This document shows positions 1 through 6,059 of a DNA stretch of 10,847 bases, piece after piece. The stretch's first letter is position 1, and each line of letters begins with the position of its first letter. Origin of the DNA: JBOGUF01 sp050696075 (GTDB lineage Bacteria > Chloroflexota > Chloroflexia > Thermomicrobiales > UBA6265); the NCBI GenBank assembly GCA_050696075.1, contig JBOGUF010000146.1, positions 1 through 10,847 of the forward strand, written 5' to 3'. The notes under the pieces were generated by a model. It saw only the letters and a program-made list of their open reading frames with translations. It made no database searches and was not told the origin of the DNA. Position numbers and translations under genes: made by a program.

Positions 1-13
1 GGCAGTACGTCGC

Positions 14-19
14 TATAAT
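14..19 (+). promoter_or_regulatory. Consensus -10 hexamer at the left edge
   Basis: A perfect TATAAT lies at 14-19. The matching -35 would fall at or before the window edge and cannot be checked. Transcription from it would start near 25-27, exactly where the nested palindrome of 27-98 begins. A single hexamer can occur by chance, though TATAAT is rare in DNA this GC-rich. Confidence 0.3.
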
Positions 20-26
20 GAATGTC

Positions 27-98
27 GCCAGGTCCACGGGGCACCTCCACGGGTCAGCGGTTCGTCACCGCCCATGGTAGCGCCACCGTGGACCTGGC
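27..98. repeat. Nested palindrome (13-bp perfect outer stem)
   Basis: The arms 27-39 and 86-98 are perfect 13-bp reverse complements (GCCAGGTCCACGG / CCGTGGACCTGGC). Inside them, 47-53 pairs with 71-77 with one mismatch, and 57-61 (GCGGT) pairs with 67-71 (ACCGC) around a 5-nt loop. Positions 40-42 can also pair with 82-84 if one base bulges. The whole 72 nt could fold as one long imperfect hairpin in RNA. There is no T-run on either side, so a classical intrinsic terminator is unlikely. It could be a structured leader or small RNA, or a dispersed palindromic repeat. Confidence 0.7.
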
Positions 99-142
99 TG
101 CTCAAACTTGCACACGGGGTTAGTTAGGCCGTGTCTATAAAC

Positions 143-254
143 TGTCATTCCGCGCCCCCTCCGTCATTCCGATCGAAGAGAGGAATCCCGCCATCGTGAC
201 GCGAACGGGACGATTCCTCGCGGGCTCGGAAAGACGGGGTCTCTCGGAATGAAA
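143..254. repeat. Imperfect inverted repeat with paired TCATTCCG-type boxes (MITE/REP-like)
   Basis: The left half (145-187) and the right half (212-252) are reverse complements along most of their length. Three boxes match in order: TCATTCCG (145-152) with CGGAATGA (245-252); GTCATTCCGA (163-172) with TCGGAAAGAC (226-235, one mismatch); and GAGGAATC (180-187) with GATTCCTC (212-219, perfect). Spacers differ between the halves, as expected of an old copy. Short palindromes with TCATTCCG termini are a commonly seen style of dispersed repeat in bacterial genomes. I read this as a non-autonomous repeat, not a gene-specific site. Confidence 0.65.
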
Positions 255-272
255 GGGCTTTGCAAACAGCCC
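255..272. repeat. Small hairpin next to the inverted repeat
   Basis: GGGCT (255-259) and AGCCC (268-272) form a perfect 5-bp stem with an 8-nt loop. It directly abuts the 143-254 element and may belong to its right end. Confidence 0.35.
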
Positions 273-334
273 ATAATGCTTCAGGCTTCGTCAATCCCAC
301 CCGTCGTATCGCTTTCGCATCTATGATGATGCCA

Positions 335-344
335 GGTGGCCACC
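335..344. promoter_or_regulatory. Perfect palindrome GGTGGCCACC, possible operator
   Basis: A perfect 10-bp dyad lies about 97 bp before the metallohydrolase start, flanked by GATGAT on the left (near 325) and ATCATC on the right (near 346-351), giving a wider imperfect dyad. The position would suit a repressor or activator site. No regulator gene is in the window and the site is seen once, so the function is inference. Confidence 0.25.
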
Positions 345-441
345 GATCATCTCCTCACACTGACGGGCTTATCTCGTTTCACTGCCGGACACTGTCAACC
401 ATTCGGCCCCGACGCCAAGTGCTTGAAAAAGGAGATCATGC

Positions 442-3075
442 ATGCACATCCCGCCGTCGCCACACTTCACGCCGCTGTCGCTGGACGGCGTGTTCAATGC
501 CGACCGGCGACAGCTCGACGGTGGGCTGGCGCCGCGCACCGAACGGACCACCGATTGGAGCATCGCGGATCTCTTCGGGGCGAGGGCATACAAAGGTATC
601 CCCTTCGCGCTCGGGCAGCCGGACCAGCCGAACGTGATCCTGCTGGATGGCGGCGGCGACATCCGTATCGACGTCGCTCCGCTCCGCGCGACCTATCTGG
701 TCTTCCTCCACGCCGTCGAGGATCGTCAAGCCCCGGAGTTGCCCGGCCTCCAGCCAATCGGCCCGCTCCCTGCCGGTAGCGGCATGACCGGCAACGCGCT
801 CGGCGATCGGGTCTCCGACTATCTCCTGGTCTACGAAGATGGCTCCGAGGCGGCGACGCCGGTTCTGCGCCGCTTCGCCATCCAGCAACGCCACATCATC
901 TGGGGCGCCAGCCCGTTTGCCGCGGTGCCTGCCAAGGGGCCATCCGTCTATACCACCGCCAGCGAAGATCATCGCCTCCGCCGTCCGGCGAAAATGACCT
1001 GGGGCGACAGCGAGTGTCGCCACGACTCCCATCGCGACTTCTCCGGTGAAAGCATCTGGCTCTATGCCTTGCCCAATCCCCATCCCGACAAACCGATCCG
1101 CTCGATCATCCTCCGGCCGCGGGACGAGCGCTCGATCATCTACGGCATCTCCGCCACCACCCTGACCGACCACCCGCTGCGTCCGGGCGTCTTGCGCAAG
1201 CTGCGGCTGACCTTGCCGGACGGGGCGACGCTGAACGCCCTCGCCGAGCTCGACGTCGACGACCGCTCGCCGGCGATCGGGATCGACCTGGGCACCGTCA
1301 TTTCCGCCCGCGCCGCCCTCGACTACGACCGGGATCGATGGGCTGGCGCCGAGCCGGACGTCCAGCCCGCCCAATCGACCAGCGACGTCGTCGTCGAGTA
1401 CGCGGCGCATCCCCACGGGAGGCTCCACGTCGCGACCGGCCGCGACTCGTTCGTCTCCGCCGACCTTCTCGGCGGCGGCAGCGAAACGGCCGAGGTGCGC
1501 ATCGAGCCGGTCGGCGCGGCCGAGCGCCCAGTCACCATCCGCGTGATCGACCAGGCGTCGCGACAGCCGGTCGCCGTCCGCCTCCACCTGCACGGCGAAG
1601 CGGGCGAATATCTTCCGCCCAGGGGTCATCACCGCAAAGTGAACCCCTTCTGGTTCGAGGACAATTACGGCGAGTTCATCAACAAGCACAACCAATACGC
1701 CTACATCAGCGGCGAGTGCGTCGTCGATTTGCCGCTCGGCCGCGTCTTCGTCGAAATCACCCGCGGCTACGAGATCGCCCCGATCCGCACCAGCGTCGAG
1801 GTGACGCCGGAAACCGACGAACTGACCTTCGAGCTGGAGCGGCGGCTGCCCTGGCGCGAGCGCGGCTGGGTCACCGCAGACACCCACGTCCACTTCCTCA
1901 GCCCGCAAACCGGCTTGCTGGAAGGGGCGGCCGAAGGGATCAACGTGGTCAACCTCCTCGCCAGCCAGTGGGGAGAGATGTACAGCAACGTCGCCGACTT
2001 CGACGGCTGCACTACGCTCGGCGCCCGCGATTTTGGTGGCGACGGCGAGTTCCTGGTGCGCGTGGGCACCGAGAACCGAATGCAGGTCCTCGGCCACATC
2101 TCGCTCCTCGGCTACTCCGGCCCGATGATCCATCCCCTCTGCACCGGTGGGCCGGACGAGTCCGCCATCGGCGACCCGCAAGAGGTCACGATGGCCGAGT
2201 GGGCGCAACGTTGCATCGACCAGGGCGGCCTCGTCGTGATGCCCCACGCCCCAAACCCCAACCTCGAACGCGCCGCCGACTTCGTCCTCGAACTGATCGA
2301 CGCCGTCGAGATGATGACGTTCAATCCGTACGATGCCCAAATCAGCCCCTACGGCCTGGCCGACTGGTACCGCTACCAGAACCTCGGCTACCAGATCCCG
2401 CTCTGCGGCGGCTCCGACAAGATGTCGGCCGCCTCCCTCCTCGGCGGCGTCCGCACCTACGCCCACCTCGGCGACCATGCCTTCACCTATGCGACGTGGA
2501 TGGACACGGTCCGCGCCGGCAACACCTTCGTCACCGTCGGGCCGCTGATCGAGTTCGCCGTCGAAGGAAAACCGGCCGGCAGCCGCCTCAACCTGCCCCC
2601 CTCCGGCGGCACCGTCGAGGTGATCTGGACCGTCGAGTCGGTCCGCTCCCCGATCGAGCAGATCGAAGTCGTCGTCGGCGGTCATGTTGCCGAACAGGTG
2701 AATGTGTGCGGCGCGCTCGCGACCACCGGCAGCGCCTCGGTCGCGGTGAAGAATTCGTCCTGGGTTGCGTTACGGGTGCGCGGCAGCCTGCGCGGCCGGC
2801 CGGGCGACATCGCCGCCCACACCAGCGCCGTCCAACTCCTCGTCGACGGCTCGCCGCTCTTCTCTCAACCCGACGCCGTCGCCGTCCTGGAGCAGATCGA
2901 AGGCACCCTCGCCTACGTCGACACCATCGCCCCCCGCCCCGATGCCGTCCGCTACAAGCGCCTGCGCACGACGCTGGAGGCCGCCCATAATCGCCTGCAT
3001 GGCCGGCTGCACCAGCAGGGCGTGGCCCACCTGCACACGCCGTTGCACCGGCACGACGAGGCGCGGGAGCATTAA
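442..3075 (+). CDS. CehA/McbA-family metallohydrolase (PHP domain)
   Basis: This 877-residue protein resembles the CehA/McbA group, whose named members hydrolyse the carbamate pesticide carbaryl; the substrate here is unknown. The N-terminal ~330 residues look like beta-sandwich/ligand-binding sequence. Residues ~360-475 are a carboxypeptidase-regulatory-like region leading into RGWVTADTHVHF. The PHP metal site is visible as H482 and H484 (DTHVH), E544 and H552 (TENR...GH), H602 (MPHAP), E623 (VEMM) and D659 (GGSD). The C-terminal NTFVTVGPL and following beta-rich part fit the family. The usual His after the SD motif is absent (SDKM). No signal peptide is seen, so it is probably cytoplasmic. 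AAAAAGGAG ends 7 nt before the ATG at 442; an out-of-frame ATG at 438 is not used. It stands alone on the plus strand and converges with the minus-strand genes. Family is fairly certain, substrate is not. Confidence 0.88.
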   Translation: MHIPPSPHFTPLSLDGVFNADRRQLDGGLAPRTERTTDWSIADLFGARAYKGIPFALGQPDQPNVILLDGGGDIRIDVAPLRATYLVFLHAVEDRQAPELPGLQPIGPLPAGSGMTGNALGDRVSDYLLVYEDGSEAATPVLRRFAIQQRHIIWGASPFAAVPAKGPSVYTTASEDHRLRRPAKMTWGDSECRHDSHRDFSGESIWLYALPNPHPDKPIRSIILRPRDERSIIYGISATTLTDHPLRPGVLRKLRLTLPDGATLNALAELDVDDRSPAIGIDLGTVISARAALDYDRDRWAGAEPDVQPAQSTSDVVVEYAAHPHGRLHVATGRDSFVSADLLGGGSETAEVRIEPVGAAERPVTIRVIDQASRQPVAVRLHLHGEAGEYLPPRGHHRKVNPFWFEDNYGEFINKHNQYAYISGECVVDLPLGRVFVEITRGYEIAPIRTSVEVTPETDELTFELERRLPWRERGWVTADTHVHFLSPQTGLLEGAAEGINVVNLLASQWGEMYSNVADFDGCTTLGARDFGGDGEFLVRVGTENRMQVLGHISLLGYSGPMIHPLCTGGPDESAIGDPQEVTMAEWAQRCIDQGGLVVMPHAPNPNLERAADFVLELIDAVEMMTFNPYDAQISPYGLADWYRYQNLGYQIPLCGGSDKMSAASLLGGVRTYAHLGDHAFTYATWMDTVRAGNTFVTVGPLIEFAVEGKPAGSRLNLPPSGGTVEVIWTVESVRSPIEQIEVVVGGHVAEQVNVCGALATTGSASVAVKNSSWVALRVRGSLRGRPGDIAAHTSAVQLLVDGSPLFSQPDAVAVLEQIEGTLAYVDTIAPRPDAVRYKRLRTTLEAAHNRLHGRLHQQGVAHLHTPLHRHDEAREH

Positions 3076-3122
3076 GGAGGTTGCATTCTGGCAGCCGATT
3101 ATCGGGCCAATTGCCACGGGCC

Positions 3123-3153
3123 CGCGCTCAATTCGAGACGTTCGAAGAGCGCG
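3123..3153. terminator. Hairpin between convergent genes, possible bidirectional terminator
   Basis: CGCGCTC-AA-TTCGA (3123-3136) pairs with TCGAA-GAGCGCG (3142-3153), giving 12 bp with a 2-nt bulge and a 5-nt loop. It lies 48 nt after the metallohydrolase stop and overlaps the stop codon of the small minus-strand ORF (3128-3130). There is no U-tract on either side, so it is not a textbook intrinsic terminator. Its place between converging genes still suggests a shared 3' end structure. Confidence 0.5.
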
Positions 3154-3394
3154 GCCGGACTCTGGGGCGGCTTCGTTCGCGATGTGACTTGTCAGCACGC
3201 GGTTCGTCGGTCTCCTTGATGATTTCCTTGATGATCCCGATCAATCGAGCTTGGATTCTGGCAACCATCTGAGGGGAAACGTCCTGTTGCTGGGCGATGT
3301 GATGCGCAAGGTAGAGCTGGAGGAGTTGCTCGGCGACCGGATATTCTGCACATTCCCGATTCCAGCCAGCCCGCTGCATAACGCGCTCAATCAA
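3128..3394 (-). CDS. Possible small protein coupled to the Pr6Pr gene
   Basis: I do not recognise this 88-residue protein. Its start is TTG at 3394-3392, overlapping the TGA stop of the upstream gene as TTGA, an arrangement typical of translational coupling; an in-frame ATG lies five codons later. Residues ~20-62 (from VAEQLLQLYLAHHIAQQQ onward) look like an amphipathic helix rich in L, Q and I. The tail is basic (RADKSHRERSRPRVRPRS). No transmembrane segment or known motif is seen. No clear ribosome site precedes it and the terminal hairpin overlaps its last codons, so it could be a chance frame. The reading frame is more protein-like than the antisense shadows elsewhere in the window. Confidence 0.35.
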   Translation of the reverse strand: MIERVMQRAGWNRECAEYPVAEQLLQLYLAHHIAQQQDVSPQMVARIQARLIGIIKEIIKETDEPRADKSHRERSRPRVRPRSSNVSN

Positions 3395-4056
3395 CGTGTG
3401 TTCTTCGACATCTTATTCCCCACCGCCACCACGACCCAGGTGAGAGCGAGAATGCCGATGGCGATCGCGACGCAATTGACGAAGACGCGGCCCCAACTGC
3501 CGGCGTCGGGGTGGTTCGGGTCGAGGAAGGGGTAGGGGTACCAATCGACGATCGGGCCGCGGATCAGCGTGTAGATGACCCACACCAGCGGGAAGCTCAG
3601 CCAGACGAGGGATTTGCGCCAAGTCAGGCGCGTCTGCGGTGGGTCGATCAACCAATCCAAGGCGACGACGATCGGGATGATCTGATGGACCACCGTATTG
3701 ACCCAATCGATCGTCGTCTGCACGTCCACGTCAGATAGCAGCAAGGCGTAGACGATGCCGGTCGTTGTCATGTAGAGCACCGCCGCGCCGCGAAGGAGGT
3801 CGAGTGTCGGCGAGGGCGGGCGGTCCGGCGAACGGAGGGCGCCGTAGAACAGCAACGCGACCGCGATGATGTTGCTCTGGATCGTGAAGAAGCTGAAGAA
3901 GTTGACCACGTTGCGGTCGTCGCGGATCGAATCGACGAGTTGGTAGCCCATCGCCGCCACGCCCAAGAGCGCAAACGCGACCCGGTAGAGAACGACGAAC
4001 CACCGCCGTTCGGAGGATTGCATCCCGGCCCGCCCCTCGACATCCGAAGACACCAT
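3391..4056 (-). CDS. Pr6Pr family six-transmembrane protein
   Basis: This 221-residue polytopic membrane protein matches the Pr6Pr (predicted six-pass membrane) family, whose role is unknown. Family-like motifs seen are NFFSFFTIQSN (52-62), RGAAVLYMTTTGIVYALLL (89-107), VVHQIIPIVVALDWLIDPP (122-140) and WVIYTLIRGPIVDWYPYPFL (159-178). Roughly six hydrophobic segments lie at ~19-40, 50-73, 88-108, 117-137, 149-168 and 190-213. I start at the ATG at 4056 because GGAGGG ends 8 nt upstream; the TTG two codons earlier leaves only 2 nt after that site. The nearest upstream minus-strand gene ends 443 bp away, so this gene probably has its own promoter. Length is normal and the family call is solid. 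Confidence 0.88.
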   Translation of the reverse strand: MVSSDVEGRAGMQSSERRWFVVLYRVAFALLGVAAMGYQLVDSIRDDRNVVNFFSFFTIQSNIIAVALLFYGALRSPDRPPSPTLDLLRGAAVLYMTTTGIVYALLLSDVDVQTTIDWVNTVVHQIIPIVVALDWLIDPPQTRLTWRKSLVWLSFPLVWVIYTLIRGPIVDWYPYPFLDPNHPDAGSWGRVFVNCVAIAIGILALTWVVVAVGNKMSKNTR

Positions 4057-4064
4057 CGCCAAAG

Positions 4065-4070
4065 CCCTCC
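4065..4070 (-). promoter_or_regulatory. Ribosome binding site fixing the Pr6Pr start
   Basis: GGAGGG on the minus strand lies 8 nt before the ATG at 4056 and only 2 nt before the alternative TTG at 4062, which favours the ATG. Confidence 0.6.
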
Positions 4071-4415
4071 GGATTCAGCCGGGTGCGAACACGGGTCCGT
4101 CACGCCGGCGCGTGTCGCGCGATCAACCGCCAGGCGCGGCGTGCTCGATGCGGGTTTGACAACGTGCGGGGTGGCAGTACCGTTGCGGCAGATGTACCAC
4201 ATGGCGGGGCGGTTGGAAAGGAGCGCCGCCGCCTCGATCTCACACGGACGACGGCCGCGCGTTCTACCGGTGGCGGGGTTATAGGCCCGTCCCGCCGGGA
4301 AATGGTTTGCAGAACCACCCCGTGGGTTGGTGACCCCTCCCGCGTTTGTCTACCTCCCCCTAATGGATTGCGAGCCGCGCGGACGAGACGACCTAATCCG
4401 TCTTGCCCTCGCTTC
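4071..4415. other. Intergenic region without a recognisable gene
   Basis: The open frames here are arginine- and proline-rich and have no ribosome site. A short imperfect hairpin with one bulge sits near 4313-4332 (ACCACCC / GGGTTGGT). I see no tRNA, riboswitch or clear promoter, although the Pr6Pr promoter should lie in the left part. The right side leads into two strong hairpins listed separately. Confidence 0.5.
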
Positions 4416-4445
4416 GGACCCGGCGGGCGCGGCTCCGCCGGGTCC
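4416..4445 (-). terminator. Strong GC-rich hairpin downstream of the secreted protein gene
   Basis: GGACCCGGCGG (4416-4426) and CCGCCGGGTCC (4435-4445) form a perfect 11-bp stem with an 8-nt loop, 54 nt after the stop of the minus-strand gene ending at 4500. No U-tract follows on either strand. It may stop transcription or stabilise the mRNA end together with the neighbouring hairpin. Confidence 0.5.
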
Positions 4446-4453
4446 ATCTATTC

Positions 4454-4501
4454 AGGCGACAGGCGACGGGAACTTCGTCGTGCTTCTGACGCCTGACGCC
4501 T
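4454..4501 (-). terminator. Inverted repeat overlapping the stop of the secreted protein gene
   Basis: The arms 4454-4467 (AGGCGACAGGCGAC) and 4488-4501 (GACGCCTGACGCCT) pair at 12 of 14 positions around a 20-nt loop. Each arm is itself a tandem copy of a 7-nt unit. The right arm overlaps the TAG stop (4500-4502). With 4416-4445 it makes a two-hairpin 3' end. Confidence 0.45.
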
Positions 4502-5108
4502 ATGGCGCTGGCGTGCCCTCGTCCGGGGTGTCGATGAAGGCGTCGATGAGCCAGCGGCCATCTTGCTCGACGAAGATGAAGAGGGTCGCGCTGGCCGGAT
4601 CGGGGTCGGCGCGGTCGTCGCCGACGACCAAAGCCGCCACGCGGCCGTCCGGCAGCACGACGACGCCCTGGACCTCGATAATCTCAGTCCGCGCGTCTTC
4701 GGCCGGCGGTTCCTCCGTTGTGATGTCGTCGTAGATCTCCTCGGCAAACTCGCCCATGCCGGCGCCGATGAGCGTCACGATCGCGCTGTCGGAGTAGAGC
4801 GCGAGGAGACGGTCGATTTCTCCGCCGTTGATGCAGGCGACCGCCTCGCGCAGTGTCGCCAGGACCGCCGCTTCAGTCTCCTCGTCGGCCGGCTCGCCCT
4901 CGGGCAGGTCCGGCATCTCAGGCAGCGCGGACGGGGTGGCCGCCGCCGGCGTGGCGAGGACCGCCTGGAACGACTCCAACGATCGCGGTTCGACGGTGCA
5001 TTCCGCCGGGTCGGGCACGCCGATAATCTCGTCTTGCGCCGATGCAACCGACGGCGCGCCGATGGCCAGGACGCCCATCAGCGCGAACCCCACGAGTATT
5101 CGCTTCAT
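4500..5108 (-). CDS. Secreted NTF2/SnoaL-like protein of unknown function
   Basis: The 202-residue product begins with a clear Sec signal peptide: MKR, a hydrophobic core to ~19, then VASA with likely cleavage before Q25. An Ala/Pro/Glu-rich linker (~50-78) follows. Residues ~80-195 resemble an NTF2/SnoaL-like cone fold: a helix with REAVACINGGEIDRLLALY, a beta-rich middle (IIEVQGVVVLPDGRVAALVV) and a final strand pair with FIFVEQDGRWLIDAF. Such domains bind small ligands or act as enzymes or adaptors, and no catalytic residues can be assigned here. The mature protein is acidic, and no lipobox or anchor is seen, so it is probably released. AAAGGA ends 7 nt before the ATG. The gene lies 109 bp after the PIN gene, with hairpins between, so it is likely a separate unit. 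Confidence 0.8.
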   Translation of the reverse strand: MKRILVGFALMGVLAIGAPSVASAQDEIIGVPDPAECTVEPRSLESFQAVLATPAAATPSALPEMPDLPEGEPADEETEAAVLATLREAVACINGGEIDRLLALYSDSAIVTLIGAGMGEFAEEIYDDITTEEPPAEDARTEIIEVQGVVVLPDGRVAALVVGDDRADPDPASATLFIFVEQDGRWLIDAFIDTPDEGTPAP

Positions 5109-5151
5109 GCGCTCATCCTTTCCTCACGTATAGTCAATGCCAACAACCCTT

Positions 5152-5191
5152 GCCGCCGAGTGCGGCACGCGGCGGCTCGCACATTGTGTGC
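5152..5191 (-). terminator. Two adjacent hairpins after the PIN-domain gene
   Basis: GCCGCCG (5152-5158) pairs with CGGCGGC (5170-5176) around an 11-nt loop, and GCACA (5179-5183) pairs with TGTGC (5187-5191) around TTG. Both are perfect and lie within 70 nt after the minus-strand stop at 5218. The first is followed on the minus strand by AAGGGTTGTT, at best a weak U-rich tail. A terminator of the PIN module is the simplest reading; a leader structure of the next gene is the alternative. Confidence 0.4.
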
Positions 5192-5217
5192 CCAAGGGGA
5201 ACGGTGGTGTGAATCGG

Positions 5218-5751
5218 TTAGTTCCGCGCGGACGGATCATCGCGCAGGAGACGGACGGCCGGATCGGTGATGCGAAGAAAGTGGTCGTCGGTTGTCGCGA
5301 TGCACGGCACCCGATATTCGCGCGCGGTCGCGACGTGGATGGCGTCATGCGAGCGGAGGCGTTCATCCGTCATGACCGTGATGCTCTTGAGCCAGATCGC
5401 TTGGTCGAACGGGAGTTCGTTGACCTGTGCAAAACGGGCAAGAAGCAACTCGAATTCCTCGACACCAAATTGGAACCAACGTCGTCGAATGAAGATGCTC
5501 TGCTCCCATTGATCGAGTTGGAACTGACGCCCCAATTCGTAGGGCGTACGTCCGGGGATTGTTGCGAGTTTGCGAATTGCTTCGGATAGCTCCAGGCGAA
5601 CGATCTGGGAGAAGTACACCTGGCAGCCTTCCTCAACCAGCCGCCGGCAAAATGCCGAACCCGCCGCCCAGTTTTCGCTCTCTCGAAACATCGCTGCAAA
5701 GATGATGCTCGTGTCGAGGTAGACCTGTAATGGCAGTGGACGGTCATTCAC
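5218..5751 (-). CDS. PIN-domain ribonuclease, VapC-like toxin
   Basis: The 177-residue protein has the PIN nuclease layout. The acidic metal-binding residues are D13 (YLDTS), E54 (QIVRLELSE), D136 (SHDAIHVA) and D155 (ATTDDHF), the expected four positions in order. PIN proteins cut RNA using Mg2+ or Mn2+, and VapC toxins typically cleave tRNA or rRNA. It is somewhat longer than the usual ~130-residue VapC because of an inserted helical stretch at ~65-115. The start is GTG at 5751; GTGGA lies a short distance upstream, and an ATG at 5747 is in another frame. It follows the small acidic gene by 23 nt and shares its promoter, the usual toxin-second order. A non-toxin PIN RNase is possible. Confidence 0.85.
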   Translation of the reverse strand: MNDRPLPLQVYLDTSIIFAAMFRESENWAAGSAFCRRLVEEGCQVYFSQIVRLELSEAIRKLATIPGRTPYELGRQFQLDQWEQSIFIRRRWFQFGVEEFELLLARFAQVNELPFDQAIWLKSITVMTDERLRSHDAIHVATAREYRVPCIATTDDHFLRITDPAVRLLRDDPSARN

Positions 5752-5774
5752 CCGCGTCCACTCGTGTTCGCGTG

Positions 5775-5990
5775 CTATTCCTCATCGTCATCGTCATCGC
5801 CGCGGCGCCCAAGCAGCTCGAGCACATCAAGCCCTGGAGTGACCCGAAGACGTGAGACGTATGGCTCGGTGGTCTTCTGGTAGTGGACGATGACCCTGGG
5901 ATCATTCCGTATCCGCTCAAGTGCCTCTTCGTCCATCTCGAGACGAGGTTCCTCATCGATATGATGTTCGCCAGGTTTGCGCTGGGCCAT
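5775..5990 (-). CDS. Small acidic protein, probable antitoxin partner of the PIN protein
   Basis: I do not recognise a family for this 71-residue protein. The first third is charged and probably helical (LEMDEEALERIRNDPRVIVHY). The middle, TEPYVSRLRVTPGLDVLELLG, could be a strand-helix unit. The end is strongly acidic (GDDDDDEE). No AbrB, ribbon-helix-helix, Phd or HTH pattern is visible, so autoregulatory DNA binding is not obvious. The call rests on position: a small gene 23 nt before a PIN gene in a two-gene operon with its own promoter. GGGAGG ends 9 nt before the ATG at 5990, which supports translation in this frame and not in an overlapping 110-residue frame. The acidic tail could mask a basic surface of the nuclease, but this is inference. 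Confidence 0.7.
   Translation of the reverse strand: MAQRKPGEHHIDEEPRLEMDEEALERIRNDPRVIVHYQKTTEPYVSRLRVTPGLDVLELLGRRGDDDDDEE
5784..5799. repeat. Short tandem repeat (ATCGTC, ~2.7 copies) encoding the acidic tail
   Basis: Two full ATCGTC units and a partial third lie at 5784-5799. On the minus strand they encode the alternating GAC/GAT aspartates at the C-terminus of the small acidic protein. Unit gain or loss keeps the frame and would change tail length by two residues. Confidence 0.6.
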
Positions 5991-6031
5991 GTTCGGGTTC
6001 CTCCCATCGTGACTGGACCTTCACCAGAGTG

Positions 6032-6059
6032 AGTATAGAGCCATCCCTCGCCGAAGCAA
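6032..6059 (-). promoter_or_regulatory. Sigma-70-type promoter of the PIN module
   Basis: On the minus strand a -35 of TTGCTT (6054-6059) is separated by 16 nt from a -10 of TATACT (6032-6037). Transcription would start near 6025, giving a leader of ~35 nt with GGGAGG before the ATG at 5990. It is the best promoter match that is fully visible in the window. Confidence 0.6.

Larger units (their letters stand above)
1..441. other. Non-coding region upstream of the metallohydrolase gene, rich in inverted repeats
   Basis: I see no convincing coding region in this stretch; the open frames that enter it are compositional shadows of the gene starting at 442. It holds a perfect TATAAT hexamer (14-19), a nested palindrome (27-98), a double-box inverted repeat (143-254), a 5-bp hairpin (255-272) and a 10-bp perfect palindrome (335-344), each listed separately. 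The promoter of the downstream gene should lie between about 273 and 430, but I cannot pick a -35/-10 pair with confidence; TATGAT at 322-327 is a possible -10 without a good -35. Confidence 0.7.

Noticed and set aside
30..55. ACGG tetraloops (36-39 and near 49-52) reminiscent of a guanidine-II (mini-ykkC) riboswitch
   Set aside because: Only the first could be closed by a stem (30-35 with 40-46, bulged); the second has no proper stem, and no guanidine-related gene follows.
57..71. T-arm-like sequence GCGGTTCGTCACCGC suggesting a tRNA
   Set aside because: No acceptor, D or anticodon arms fit around it.
436..2685. 749-codon open frame antisense to the metallohydrolase gene
   Set aside because: It is rich in Asp, Val, Gly and Arg, has no domain I recognise, and mirrors codon bias of the well-supported plus-strand gene; a GC-shadow.
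1338..2990. 550-codon plus-strand frame inside the metallohydrolase gene
   Set aside because: The translation is almost wholly Arg/Pro/Gly, typical of a +1 shift of GC-rich coding DNA.
4288..4330. GGTTTGCAGAACC stem-loop that could be read as an anticodon arm
   Set aside because: No cloverleaf can be built from the flanking bases.
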